Assembly (NCBI RefSeq): GCF_023238205.1
Contig: NZ_CP096659.1
Coordinates: forward strand, 3,055,626-3,119,625
From: Halorussus limi
GTDB taxonomy: Archaea > Halobacteriota > Halobacteria > Halobacteriales > Haladaptataceae
Reading direction: 5' to 3'
DNA length: 64,000 nt
In this document: in pieces, positions 15,524 to 24,180 of the stretch
Position numbering within the stretch: position 1 is the stretch's first letter
Layout: every line of letters starts with the position of its first letter
Made by a program: the position numbers and the translations under genes
The notes under the pieces: model-generated
Told to the model about the DNA's origin: nothing
Seen by the model: the letters and a program-made list of their open reading frames with translations, nothing else
Database searches by the model: none

Positions 15524-16699
15524 TCAGCCCATCCGGTCTAGGGCGTTCTGACGGTCCTCTACGGGCGCTTGGTCGTACTTCATAGTTGTTTCAGGGCTTT
15601 TATGTCGGAGTTGAGCTTGAGCTGCAGCGAGGTCTTCCTCCCTGGTCATGTAAGTACCAGTGGAATGACGTATAGAGTACCAACTCATCTGCCGGTTTTC
15701 GTATGGGATGTCGGCCTGATCGCAGAGCCGGCGAAGGACCTTTCGCAGTGAAGCTGACCCGTAGGTGTTGCCGAACCGAGTCAGCCAGAGCTTGTCAGTG
15801 TCGTCGTACGTCGGGTCGTTCTCGCGCTGCTCAAGCCAGCGGTCGAGCGTCTCGGCCGTCCGGTCCTGAAGACCGACGATCCAGTGGCCGGTGTTCTTCG
15901 AGGACTGCTCCTTCGGGATGCGCAACACGGCGTTCTCGATATCGACCCAGCCCGTCACGGCACGCTCCACTTCGATGGGACGCAGTCCTGCGTCGAGACT
16001 CACCGAGACGAGGCTCGGGATCTTCCAGCCGTTCGCCTCGTCCCAGTCCTCCGGCGTCACTTCGGATTTCGGCTTCTCGAAGCGCTGGGCGAGGTAAGCC
16101 TTCCACCGGTCGCGCTCCTCGGAATCGAGGCCCTTGTACGACGGGACGCTTCCGTATTCGAGCGCGGCTTCCCGAATCTGGCCGCGTTCCTCACGTGTCA
16201 GGTAGTCGCGCGGCGTGGTCGTCTTGTGGCCGGTACTGAAGGACAGCTCCGGGTCCCACTCGTCTAACCCGTGTTCGTGTTCGCGCCACTTGTACAGCAT
16301 CAGCAGCGCCTTCCGGCAGTTGTCCTTGTGGGCGTTGCTGTGGTCCTGCTTGGCGAGCCAGGTCAGGTACGCGTCGGCGTGGTCGTGCGTGACGTTCGTC
16401 GTATACCCGTCTTGGTCCCACACCCACCGGTAGAACTGGTCCATTCGGTGGGCGCGGTTCTTGACGGTAGTGCGTGCGTAACCCTCGGCCTTCTTGGGGT
16501 CTTTCCCGAATACGAGCAGCCATTCGAGGCACTGCTCGCGCTGGTTGCGGTAGTCGATCTGTTGGCGTTCGTTGAGGAGTTCCGCGGAGGGTTCGGGGAC
16601 GACTGTAATCCCCTCTAGAGGGGTCGTTGCCTCGTCGGCGTTCTTCATTGCCTGCCACCTCGCGGGGAACCCAGGTGCTTGCCCGTCGATTTCACCCAA
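15524..16699 (-). CDS. Tyrosine recombinase (integrase) next to tRNA-Glu
   Basis: Up to 391 residues. It keeps the catalytic set of the phage-integrase family: R240 in AGLRPIEVERA, a lysine-containing beta turn (IPKEQSSKN), YSIRH (R344, H345), LRH (365-366) and the nucleophile Tyr375 in TTMKYDQ. It lies 171 bases from the 3' end of tRNA-Glu, the usual place for the integrase of a tRNA-targeted element, so it is the likely enzyme that inserted this island. The ATG at 16699 gives the longest protein; ATG 16648 is an alternative that would leave all three upstream repeats outside the gene. Confidence 0.88.
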   Translation of the reverse strand: MGEIDGQAPGFPARWQAMKNADEATTPLEGITVVPEPSAELLNERQQIDYRNQREQCLEWLLVFGKDPKKAEGYARTTVKNRAHRMDQFYRWVWDQDGYTTNVTHDHADAYLTWLAKQDHSNAHKDNCRKALLMLYKWREHEHGLDEWDPELSFSTGHKTTTPRDYLTREERGQIREAALEYGSVPSYKGLDSEERDRWKAYLAQRFEKPKSEVTPEDWDEANGWKIPSLVSVSLDAGLRPIEVERAVTGWVDIENAVLRIPKEQSSKNTGHWIVGLQDRTAETLDRWLEQRENDPTYDDTDKLWLTRFGNTYGSASLRKVLRRLCDQADIPYENRQMSWYSIRHSTGTYMTREEDLAAAQAQLRHKSPETTMKYDQAPVEDRQNALDRMG

Positions 16700-16804
16700 T
16701 CGCCAGACGGCGTGGGGTTCAGTACATCTAAGGTGCTTGCCGCCGCTATATCGCTAATCGCAAGACGGCGGCGGGTTCGACCGGTCCATCGAAGGTAATT
16801 GCCC
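16673..16804 (+). repeat. Three short direct repeats between integrase and tRNA
   Basis: AGGTGCTTGCCC (16673), AGGTGCTTGCCG (16731) and AGGTAATTGCCC (16793) are spaced 58 and 62 bases apart. The first two are each followed by AATCGCnAGACGGCG. Regular repeats between an integrase gene and its attachment site are typical of integrase arm-type sites, which is how I read them. Confidence 0.5.
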
Positions 16805-16869
16805 GTGAACATGCGTTGGTTTCACCGTTGTTCACGGACGAAAACTGCATGACGGGAGAAGGATGGGAG

Positions 16870-16944
16870 TGCTCCGTCAGGGATTTGAACCCTGGTCCTT
16901 GCCGTGAGAGGGCAAGATGATTGGCCGGACTACACCAACGGAGC
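16870..16944 (-). tRNA. tRNA-Glu (CUC anticodon)
   Basis: On the minus strand it folds as a standard cloverleaf. The acceptor stem is GCTCCGT/ACGGAGC with A as discriminator. The anticodon stem TTGCC/GGCAA encloses loop CTCTCAC, giving anticodon CTC. The T arm contains GGTTCAAATCC. CCA is not encoded. The island's integrase lies past its 3' end, so this gene is the probable chromosomal attachment site; the partner copy of the 3' end should be left of the window. Confidence 0.95.
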
Positions 16945-16975
16945 GCGTCTGCATTCTTTCGTAATGGCACTGAAT

Positions 16976-16982
16976 GTTTAAC
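16976..16982 (-). promoter_or_regulatory. TATA box of tRNA-Glu
   Basis: Minus-strand GTTAAAC lies 32-38 bases before the first base of the mature tRNA. Confidence 0.4.
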
Positions 16983-17125
16983 AGTTGCGTTTTCACGCCG
17001 CTGTGCCCCGGTTCCCCATATCAGCGAACTAATCGAAAACAGTTCACGCGAGCGAAACCGCGGCTTTCCAGCCGTCGCTCTCCGAACAGACTCGACCACC
17101 GATCAAAATGAACGGACGTGAACGA

Positions 17126-18454
17126 TTACTCGCCTTCGAGCGGCGACCCCGCGGCGTCGGGTTCGTGACCTTCGAGGCTGATGATGTTCTCCCGGCCGAC
17201 CCGAAGCTTACTGATGTCGCCGTCCTCCTCCATCTCCGAGAGGAGCATGCTGACCTTCGACTTCGACCATCCGGTCTCCTCCACGATGTTGACCTGCTTC
17301 ATCCGGCCGCCGTTGTCGTCCAGCAGTTTCTTCACGCGGGCCTCGTCGGTCAGCAGTTCCTCGTCGCTGACCGACGGTTCGGAGGGTGTCGTTCCGCCGT
17401 TGCCCGCGGTCGCGGCCGTCCCGCCGTCGTCGCCGCCGTCGGGGTCGTCCGTCCCGTTGGCGAACGACCCGAAGTCACCCTGTCGGTAGGCGAAGGCGGC
17501 CGCGAGACCGAGGAGGACGACGACGGCACCGATGAACATCATCAGCAGCGACCAGCCGTCGCCGCTCGACGGCGGTTGCCCGGCCGGATTAGTCGTGACG
17601 GTCGCGTTGTTGGCACCGCCGGCGTTGGTCGTCTCCTCGGTCGTCGTGGTCGTGCCCTTCACCGGTTCGAACTTGACGCGCGGGCGCTGGTCGATGAAGT
17701 TGTGTTCGCCCTGCCACGTGACCGACTCGCTGGTCGACAGCGAGTCGCCCGACGGCTGGGCCGACTTCGCGGGTTGAGCGGACGTGAACTGGAGTCCGGT
17801 CCCGGTGTGGACGACCAGCGACTGGTTCGGGCCGATGTAGAGACCGCCCTCGAACACGTCGCCGATGATGACCGTCTCGCCCTCTGCGGTCGCGAAACTC
17901 GTCCACTGGAACGACATCTTGACGATGCCGCGGTTGTTGTTCACGAGGCCGCCGACGTACGCCCGTTTGTCGAAGTGCTGGGCCTTCATCGCGCGGCCGG
18001 TCGCGTTCTGCCCGGCGCTGGCCAACTGCCGCGCCTGTCGCTTGAAGTTCGTGTACAACTCCGTCGAGTTGTTGTTGAACTCGTCGGCGAACTGTTCGAA
18101 CTGCTGGCGCTCGCTCTCGTTGTTCAGCGTGCGCTGGTAGGTGAACGTCCACTCGGCGGTTCCGTTCTCGTGAACCGTGATGTGGAACTCGACGGTGTCG
18201 AAGTTCTCGGCGACGCCGAGTGTCTTCGGGGTGGCCGAGAGCCTCGCCGGAGATTCGTCCGCCGTCGCTGCGGTGTTATCCGGCGTACGAGGTGTCTCAG
18301 AGAAGGTTCGCGGGGTTTCGTCGGAGGTCTCCGTGGAGGGCGTCGTCGGGGGTGCCGTCGCGTCACGCGCGGGGAGGACGCCCAGAACCGGCGCTACGGG
18401 CACCGTCCCGACGAGTAGCACGACTACGAGGCCGACAGCCAGCAGCCGTCTCAT
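17126..18454 (-). CDS. Membrane-anchored winged-helix regulator
   Basis: 442 residues. It begins with a signal sequence (LLAVGLVVVLLVGTVP), followed by a Thr/Pro/Ala-rich linker and a beta-rich extracellular domain (haloarchaeal DUF7345 type). One transmembrane helix follows (LLMMFIGAVVVLLGLAAAF). The cytoplasmic tail ends in a winged helix-turn-helix with VNIVEETGWSKSKVSMLLSE. This architecture, an outside sensor joined to an inside DNA-binding domain, is common in haloarchaea; ligand and targets are unknown. A minus-strand TATA (CTTTTATA, 18479-18486) lies about 28 bases before the ATG. Confidence 0.8.
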   Translation of the reverse strand: MRRLLAVGLVVVLLVGTVPVAPVLGVLPARDATAPPTTPSTETSDETPRTFSETPRTPDNTAATADESPARLSATPKTLGVAENFDTVEFHITVHENGTAEWTFTYQRTLNNESERQQFEQFADEFNNNSTELYTNFKRQARQLASAGQNATGRAMKAQHFDKRAYVGGLVNNNRGIVKMSFQWTSFATAEGETVIIGDVFEGGLYIGPNQSLVVHTGTGLQFTSAQPAKSAQPSGDSLSTSESVTWQGEHNFIDQRPRVKFEPVKGTTTTTEETTNAGGANNATVTTNPAGQPPSSGDGWSLLMMFIGAVVVLLGLAAAFAYRQGDFGSFANGTDDPDGGDDGGTAATAGNGGTTPSEPSVSDEELLTDEARVKKLLDDNGGRMKQVNIVEETGWSKSKVSMLLSEMEEDGDISKLRVGRENIISLEGHEPDAAGSPLEGE

Positions 18455-18505
18455 GTACCTTAATCCTCCATTGCCCGGTATAAAAGACCTTTTGACGTAG
18501 GCTTG

Positions 18506-19660
18506 TCACCGGACTGTGGTTCCACGACTCACGACTCGCGTTGGCGATTGCCACGCGGTCACGTCGTCCAGCGGATTCTCGTCCAACACCACGAGGTCGG
18601 CGCGAGCGCCCTCCGCGACCGTTCCCACGTCGTCGAGACCGAGCAGGTCGGCGGCGTTGACCGTCGCGGCCTCCAAGGCCTGTCGCTCCGAGAGACCGTG
18701 TTCGACCATCAACTCCAACTCCTCGGGGGCGTCCGCGAGGTAGTTGAACGGCGTTCCGGCGTCGGTCCCCATCGCTATCGGCACCCCGGCGTCGAGCGCG
18801 TACTCGAAGGCGTCGGCCCACGCCTCCTTGGCCTCCTCGGCCTTCTCGACCGCAAACTCCGGAATCCCGGCCTCGGTTCCCGCCTCGACGATGCCGTAGA
18901 GCGCCTTCGCGGTCGGCACCCAGTAGGTCCCACGGTCGGCCATCAGTTCGGCCGCCTCCCGGTCCATGAACGTCCCGTGTTCGACGCTGGAGATGCCGGC
19001 CCGGACCGCGTTCTTGATGCCTTCGGTCCCGTGGGCGTGGGCCGCGGTCGGCACCTGCTTGGCCCCGGCGGTCTCCACGACGGTTTCGAGTTCCGCCTCG
19101 TCGAGTTCCGGCATGCCTGTGAGCGCGCCCTCGGTCAGGACGCCGCCGGTCGCCATGCACTTGACCACGTCCGCGCCGCGCTTGAGTTGCTCGCGGACCG
19201 CCTTCTTGACCTCGGGCACGCCGTCGGCCTCGCGGCCGAACCAGTGGCCGTGCCCGCCGGTCATCACGACGTTCTCGCCGCACGCGACGACGCGCGGTCC
19301 GTCGAGGACGCCCGCCTCGACCGCGTCGCGGGCGTCGAGCGCGAGCGACCCCGACGCGCCGAGGTCGCGAACGGTCGTGACGCCCGCGTCGAGCGCGTCC
19401 CGGAGATTGGCCGCCGCCCGGTAGGCTAACGTCGATTCGCTGTCGCCGCTGATTTCGCCCGGGTCCGCTCGCCCGTCCATCATCAGGTGGACGTGGGCGT
19501 CCACGAGTCCCGGCGCGACGAATCGCCCGGTCGCGTCTATCTCCTCGTCGGGGTCGTCGGGCGCGTCGCCGACCGATACGATTCGTCCGCCTTCGACCGC
19601 CACGTCCGCCTCTCTGGTCCCGTCGGCGTCCACGACGGTCCCTCCTCGAAGTGCGAGCAT
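18506..19660 (-). CDS. Metal-dependent amidohydrolase (imidazolonepropionase-like)
   Basis: 384 residues of the amidohydrolase superfamily. The metal motif is GLVDAHVHLMMDG near residue 60. VVKCMATGGVLT supplies the (carboxylated) lysine region, AAHAHGTEGI the next histidines, SSVEHGTF another and AMGTDAGTPF the final aspartate. The nearest described groups are Xaa-Pro/prolidase-like and imidazolonepropionase-like amidohydrolases; the substrate cannot be read from sequence. ATG 19660 (MLALRGG) is preferred to the GTG three codons upstream. Confidence 0.82.
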   Translation of the reverse strand: MLALRGGTVVDADGTREADVAVEGGRIVSVGDAPDDPDEEIDATGRFVAPGLVDAHVHLMMDGRADPGEISGDSESTLAYRAAANLRDALDAGVTTVRDLGASGSLALDARDAVEAGVLDGPRVVACGENVVMTGGHGHWFGREADGVPEVKKAVREQLKRGADVVKCMATGGVLTEGALTGMPELDEAELETVVETAGAKQVPTAAHAHGTEGIKNAVRAGISSVEHGTFMDREAAELMADRGTYWVPTAKALYGIVEAGTEAGIPEFAVEKAEEAKEAWADAFEYALDAGVPIAMGTDAGTPFNYLADAPEELELMVEHGLSERQALEAATVNAADLLGLDDVGTVAEGARADLVVLDENPLDDVTAWQSPTRVVSRGTTVR

Positions 19661-19889
19661 ACCGCACACTTCGCGCTCCGCCTCCTAAATACCGGGGTAG
19701 CGGTAATTTCATTCGACGCGCCCGCTCGGTCCCACCGCCTCACGGCGACCGGCTTCGAAACAGTCGGGTCGCCGTCACGCGCTCGCAAGTCCGTCCTCCG
19801 GGAGTCTGGGCCGCAGTTCCGTCACCCGACGGGAGTCCTATCAGCGAGCGGGAAAAGTACCTATTGCACTCCGGTGCCAGTTTCGTATC

Positions 19890-20759
19890 ATGGTCGATTA
19901 CGAGGAGTGGACCGCCGAACTCGACTCGCACGAGGTGACTGTAGACGGACACGACCTCGAAATGGCGTACTACGACGCGGGCGGCGACGGCGATTCGACG
20001 GCGTCGGACAACCCGGTGGTGCTCCTGCACGGCATCCCCACTTCGTCGTTCCTCTGGCGGGACGTTGCGACCGCGCTGGCCGACGACCGCCGCGTCGTCG
20101 TCCCCGACATGGTGGGGTACGGCCAGTCCTCGATGCGCGACGAGTTCGACCGGTCGATACGCGCTCAGGAGGCGGCGGTCGCCGACCTCCTCGACGGTCT
20201 GGGCGCGGACACCGTCTCGTTCGTCGGCCACGACTTGGGCGGCGGCGTCGCACTCCGGTATGCGGTCCACCGGCCCGACGCCGTGGACCGACTCGCGCTG
20301 TCGAACGCGGTCGCCTACGACTCGTGGCCCGTCGAACCCATCGTGGACATCGGCCTCCCGTCCACCGCGAAAGAGAACACCGTCGAGGAAGTTCAGCAGA
20401 CGCTCGACGACATGTTCCGGGAGAGTCTGACGGCCGAAGACCCCGAGGAGGAGTTCGTCGAGGGGATGAAGGCACCCTGGAACTCCGAGGAGGGACTGGT
20501 CTCGCTCGTCCGGAGTGCGGCCGCGACGAACACCAACCACACCACCGAAATCGACCCGAACGAGGTCACGGCCGAGGCGCTCCTGCTGTGGGGCGCAGAC
20601 GACCAGTTCCAGCCTATCGAGACCGCGGAACGCCTCGCCGACGATATCGAATCGGCCGAAGTCGTCGGACTCGACGACGCGAACCACTGGGTCGTACAGG
20701 ACCGACCCGACCGCTATCTGGAGGAACTTAGGTCGTTCCTCGTCGAGGACACTGCCTGA
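19890..20759 (+). CDS. Alpha/beta hydrolase (haloalkane dehalogenase/epoxide hydrolase-like)
   Basis: 289 residues. The oxyanion-hole motif is HGIPTSSFLW. The nucleophile elbow GHDLGG (Asp115) carries Asp instead of Ser, as in haloalkane dehalogenases, fluoroacetate dehalogenases and epoxide hydrolases. LLLWGADDQF and the catalytic His in DDANHWVVQD follow. The substrate is unknown. It lies 41 bases before an SDR gene on the same strand, so the two may be co-transcribed. Confidence 0.85.
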   Translation: MVDYEEWTAELDSHEVTVDGHDLEMAYYDAGGDGDSTASDNPVVLLHGIPTSSFLWRDVATALADDRRVVVPDMVGYGQSSMRDEFDRSIRAQEAAVADLLDGLGADTVSFVGHDLGGGVALRYAVHRPDAVDRLALSNAVAYDSWPVEPIVDIGLPSTAKENTVEEVQQTLDDMFRESLTAEDPEEEFVEGMKAPWNSEEGLVSLVRSAAATNTNHTTEIDPNEVTAEALLLWGADDQFQPIETAERLADDIESAEVVGLDDANHWVVQDRPDRYLEELRSFLVEDTA

Positions 20760-20800
20760 CCGGCGAAAGAACCAACTCGGTCGCCGACCCATCCGCACCC

Positions 20801-21541
20801 ATGGCAGACGACCCGCTCGACGGCAGGACGGCACTGGTTACGGGCGCGAGTTCGGGTATCGGCGAGGCGACGGCCCACGCGCTGGCACGCGACGGCGCTC
20901 GGGTCGCGCTGGCGGCCCGCCGCCCGAAGGCGCTGGACGACGTCGCCCAGACGATAGAGTCCGAGTGGGACGCCGAGACGCTCGTCGTCCAGACCAACGT
21001 CCGCGACGAGGACTCGGTCGAGGGGATGGTCGAGACGACCGTCGACGCGTTCGGCGGTCTCGACGTACTGGTCAACAACGCCGGACTGGCCCGCGGCGAG
21101 TCGGTCGAGGACATGGGGACCGAGGAATACGAGACGATGATGGAGACCAACGTGGACGGGGTGTTCTACGCGACGCGGGCCGCGATTCCGCACCTCAAGG
21201 AGACCGAGGGCAATCTCGTCTTCGTCGGGAGTTTCGCCGGACAGTACCCCCGGCCGTTCAACCCCGTCTACGCCGCGTCGAAGTGGTGGGTCCGCGGGTT
21301 CGCCCACAGCGTCGAGGCCAACGTCGGAGAGGAGGGCGTGGCCGTCACCGTGGTCAATCCCTCGGAGGTCCGGACCGAGTTCGGGTCGGCCTACGGCGAG
21401 TCGTTCGCCGAGCGGTTCGGCGAGGGCGAAGTGACCGAACCCGAGGAGGTCGCGGAGGCCATCGCGTTCGCGGCCGAACAGGAGAACTCGACCGTCAGCG
21501 AACTCGACATCTACCGGCGCGACAAGTTCAGCGGATTCTGA
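20801..21541 (+). CDS. SDR-family oxidoreductase
   Basis: 246 residues with the classical short-chain dehydrogenase features: the NAD(P)-binding TGASSGIGEA near residue 17, LVNNAG near 90, and catalytic YAASK near 155 following FVGSFAG. AARRPKAL after the second strand suggests NADP(H) preference. The substrate cannot be assigned. It follows the hydrolase gene closely on the same strand. Confidence 0.88.
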   Translation: MADDPLDGRTALVTGASSGIGEATAHALARDGARVALAARRPKALDDVAQTIESEWDAETLVVQTNVRDEDSVEGMVETTVDAFGGLDVLVNNAGLARGESVEDMGTEEYETMMETNVDGVFYATRAAIPHLKETEGNLVFVGSFAGQYPRPFNPVYAASKWWVRGFAHSVEANVGEEGVAVTVVNPSEVRTEFGSAYGESFAERFGEGEVTEPEEVAEAIAFAAEQENSTVSELDIYRRDKFSGF

Positions 21542-21599
21542 CCGAGAGCGGCGGACTTCGGTCTACAGCGAGATGGACTCGCCGAACGAGAGGCGGTAG

Positions 21600-22619
21600 T
21601 CAGTCGTCGGCGGGTCCCGTGGGGCTAGACCACGCGTTCCCACGTTCGCCGTCGGCGTCCGGCGACGCGTCCGACTGCTCGCCGCGCGCGAGCGAACGCC
21701 GCACCGAAACCGCCGCCCGCCGGACGACGTGCCGGTTCAGGACCGCGAACCCGGCGAAGATGGCGGCGAAGCCGACGAACGTGGTGGGACCGACCAACTC
21801 GCCCAGCACCGCCCAACTCGCCAGCGTCGCCACGACGGGTTCGAGATAGCCGACGAGGTTGAGTCGAGTCGGGCCGATTTCGTCCAGCAGGTGGAAGTAG
21901 AGCAGGTAGGCCACGACGCCCGAGAGGAGCGTCAGGTAGGCAAACGACGCCAGCGAGGTCGGGGTTAGCCGAACCGCCGCCAGCGACTCGCCGCGGAGCG
22001 CCCCCGCGGCGAACAGCAGGCCCGAACCGCCGAGCATCGCCCACCCCTCCATCGTCGCCACCGGCAGGTCGGTCCGGAGAGGCCGGGTCAGGACCGCGCC
22101 GAGCGCGAAGCACGCGATGCCGACGAGGACGAGTCCGACGCCGAAGACGCTCGTCGAGAGCGCGTTCGCGGGGTTGAGGCCCGCGACGATTGCCACGCCG
22201 GTGATGCCGAGCGCGAACCCGACTCCCTTCGGAATGGTCAGGCGCTCGTCCAGCAGGACCGCCGCGAATCCGGCGGTCAGGACCGGCGAGAGACTGACCA
22301 CGACCGCCGCGATTGCGCCCGAGATGCGCTGTTCGCCGAGGTAGAGCAGACCGTGGTAGCCCGCGATGACGAACACGCCGACGACGGCGACAGCGAGGTA
22401 CTCGCCGCGCTCGCGGGGTCGCCAGCGGTCGGTCGCCACCGCGGCGTAGCCCAAGATGACCGCACCGGCCACCGCGTACCGGAGTCCGGCGAACACCAGC
22501 GGCGGGAAGTAGTGAAGCCCGATTTCGATGGCGACGAACGAACCGCCCCAGAACGTAGCGAGTAATACGAACATCACGGAAGGTAGTGAGATACTGCTTC
22601 CAATATCGTCCGAAATCAT
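21600..22619 (-). CDS. DMT-superfamily (EamA) membrane transporter
   Basis: 339 residues with about ten hydrophobic helices arranged as two EamA repeats. The first begins LLATFWGGSFVAIEIGL and the second near LGAVLTRPL. EamA proteins export metabolites such as amino acids; the substrate here is unknown. A minus-strand TATA-like GTTTAAG at about 22651-22657 lies roughly 32-38 bases before the ATG. It is divergent from the Lrp-type gene, which could regulate it. Confidence 0.87.
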   Translation of the reverse strand: MISDDIGSSISLPSVMFVLLATFWGGSFVAIEIGLHYFPPLVFAGLRYAVAGAVILGYAAVATDRWRPRERGEYLAVAVVGVFVIAGYHGLLYLGEQRISGAIAAVVVSLSPVLTAGFAAVLLDERLTIPKGVGFALGITGVAIVAGLNPANALSTSVFGVGLVLVGIACFALGAVLTRPLRTDLPVATMEGWAMLGGSGLLFAAGALRGESLAAVRLTPTSLASFAYLTLLSGVVAYLLYFHLLDEIGPTRLNLVGYLEPVVATLASWAVLGELVGPTTFVGFAAIFAGFAVLNRHVVRRAAVSVRRSLARGEQSDASPDADGERGNAWSSPTGPADD

Positions 22620-22803
22620 GATTCTGTTTCAACCGTCATAGGTCGCGGGCCTTAAACGCTTCTACAACAGATTGTCCTGAAATCGAATTAGAGTCGAAAA
22701 CAGTTCCTAGTCCCGAATTCTTCATCAATATTCACTCGTTGCTCGACTCAAGCCGGCTCTATGGGAACGTCGTCGTCGGACCGCTCGCGCCGACAGACCC
22801 GAG

Positions 22804-22810
22804 GTTAAGT
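22804..22810 (+). promoter_or_regulatory. TATA box and SD of the Lrp-type gene
   Basis: GTTAAGT lies about 26-32 bases before ATG 22836. GTGGAGG, a good Shine-Dalgarno match, lies just before the ATG. Confidence 0.4.
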
Positions 22811-22835
22811 AGTCGGCGACGTAACGTGGAGGAAA

Positions 22836-23321
22836 ATGGACGAGCGCGACGTAACCATCCTGAAGGCCATCGCCGACCTCGGGACCGGCAGCCCCGAAAA
22901 ACTGGGCGAAGAGACCGACATTCCGGTCTCGACCATCCACTACCGACTGAACAACCTGCGCGAGGAGGGCGTCATCGAGAACGACCTCTACGACATCGAC
23001 CTCGAAAAGGCGGGTCTGGGCGTCACCGTCGTCGTGGAGGTGTTCGCCGATTACAGCGACTCCTACGAGGAGTTCGGCGAGAAACTGCTCGCCGTCGAGG
23101 GCGTCACGCAGGCGTACTTCGCCATGGGCGAGACCGACTTCATCCTCGTCGCGCGCCTCCCCGACAGCGACGCGGTCGAGCGCCTCATCAGCGACTTCGA
23201 GGCCATCGACGGCGTCGAGCGCACGAACTCGACGTTCGTCATCTCGTCGCTCCGCGACACGGACAATCCACTAGAGAGTTACAGTTTAGAGACGCTGGTC
23301 GAAGAACTGGCCGACGAGTAG
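22836..23321 (+). CDS. Lrp/AsnC-family transcriptional regulator
   Basis: 161 residues. An N-terminal helix-turn-helix (EETDIPVSTIHYRLNNLREE) is followed by the ligand-binding RAM domain (VVVEVFADY, then GVTQAYFAMGETDFILVARL). Family members bind amino acids or related effectors and act as dimers to octamers. It is divergent from the EamA transporter, an arrangement often seen for a regulator and its target; this is inference. Confidence 0.9.
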   Translation: MDERDVTILKAIADLGTGSPEKLGEETDIPVSTIHYRLNNLREEGVIENDLYDIDLEKAGLGVTVVVEVFADYSDSYEEFGEKLLAVEGVTQAYFAMGETDFILVARLPDSDAVERLISDFEAIDGVERTNSTFVISSLRDTDNPLESYSLETLVEELADE

Positions 23322-23335
23322 GAACGGCGCGTCGG

Positions 23336-24079
23336 TCAGGGCGCGAGCCGATTCTTCCGGTTCTTCATGTGCTCCTCGTAGTGTTCGAAGGTGATGGGAC
23401 ACCACTCCTTCGCCAAGTCGAGAACCTGCTCGGTCATCTCCCTGATTTCCCACTGAGCGTCGGCCGCGGCGCGCATGTCGGCGACGTGCATGAGCATGCG
23501 GGCGTTCATCGACATCACCATGTTGACCTCGGTTCCGATAGGCAGGACGAACCGGGCGTCCTCCGGCGGCATCCCGAGGTCGAGCAGTTCCTGATAGTCC
23601 TCGACCGAACGCTTGACAGACTGCCGGAAGACGGCCTCGCGCTTCTCGACCGTCTCGTCGTCTACCGCCCCGCCCTTCTGGTTCCGACCGACCCAGTCGG
23701 GGTCGTTGGCGGACGGCGGCGTAACCACCATCTCGCCCTCGGCGACGTTCTCGGGGTCGACCTCGTCGAACGCGACGTACCGCATCGACTGCACGTCGAA
23801 ACTGACGTGCCTGTGGCGAGTTATCTGCGCCATGCACGACCGACTGATTCCTTTCACGGCGAAGGTGGCCTGCGGATGCTCGAAGGGACCGAAGTGACCC
23901 TGCTTCAGCAGGTGGCCGATGAGCGTCTCCTTCTTCTCCTCGATACCTTCGCCCTCGATGGACTCCATCGTCTCCTCGAACGACTGGTCCCCGAGCCAAT
24001 CGCTCATGTAATCGTTGCGCGCCGCCGAACAGATGACCTCCTCCGGGTCGTCGGTGGCTTCCAGCAGTTGGACCTCCAT
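23336..24079 (-). CDS. thyX: FAD-dependent thymidylate synthase ThyX
   Basis: 247 residues from ATG 24079. It converts dUMP to dTMP using methylene-tetrahydrofolate and reduced FAD. The signature RHRHVSFDVQSMRY (residues 88-101) matches the ThyX motif RHRxxSxxxxSxR. The genes folP and mptE elsewhere in the window supply the pterin side of this pathway. A minus-strand GTTTATGTAG at about 24100-24109 is a suitable TATA box for this start; the longer upstream reading is not needed. Confidence 0.95.
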   Translation of the reverse strand: MEVQLLEATDDPEEVICSAARNDYMSDWLGDQSFEETMESIEGEGIEEKKETLIGHLLKQGHFGPFEHPQATFAVKGISRSCMAQITRHRHVSFDVQSMRYVAFDEVDPENVAEGEMVVTPPSANDPDWVGRNQKGGAVDDETVEKREAVFRQSVKRSVEDYQELLDLGMPPEDARFVLPIGTEVNMVMSMNARMLMHVADMRAAADAQWEIREMTEQVLDLAKEWCPITFEHYEEHMKNRKNRLAP

Positions 24080-24180
24080 GGGTGTGACGAGTAGCGCCGG
24101 ACTACATAAACCTGAGTACATCGTCCGTCCTCCGAACTGACAGCGACACTCACAAACCCCCGCCGCTCCTACTCCCCGGC

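Noticed and set aside
1-16870. Left attachment-site copy of the tRNA-Glu 3' end
   Set aside because: I searched for the T-arm string in both orientations and found none left of the tRNA, so the left boundary must be outside the window.
1-16944. DISARM or another named defence system because of methyltransferase plus PLD protein
   Set aside because: DISARM's DrmA helicase and DrmB (DUF1998) are absent, and the PLD domain here is fused to an ATPase.
17108-18418. Plus-strand 436-codon frame opposite the membrane regulator
   Set aside because: An antisense shadow, Arg/Val-rich, without a family.
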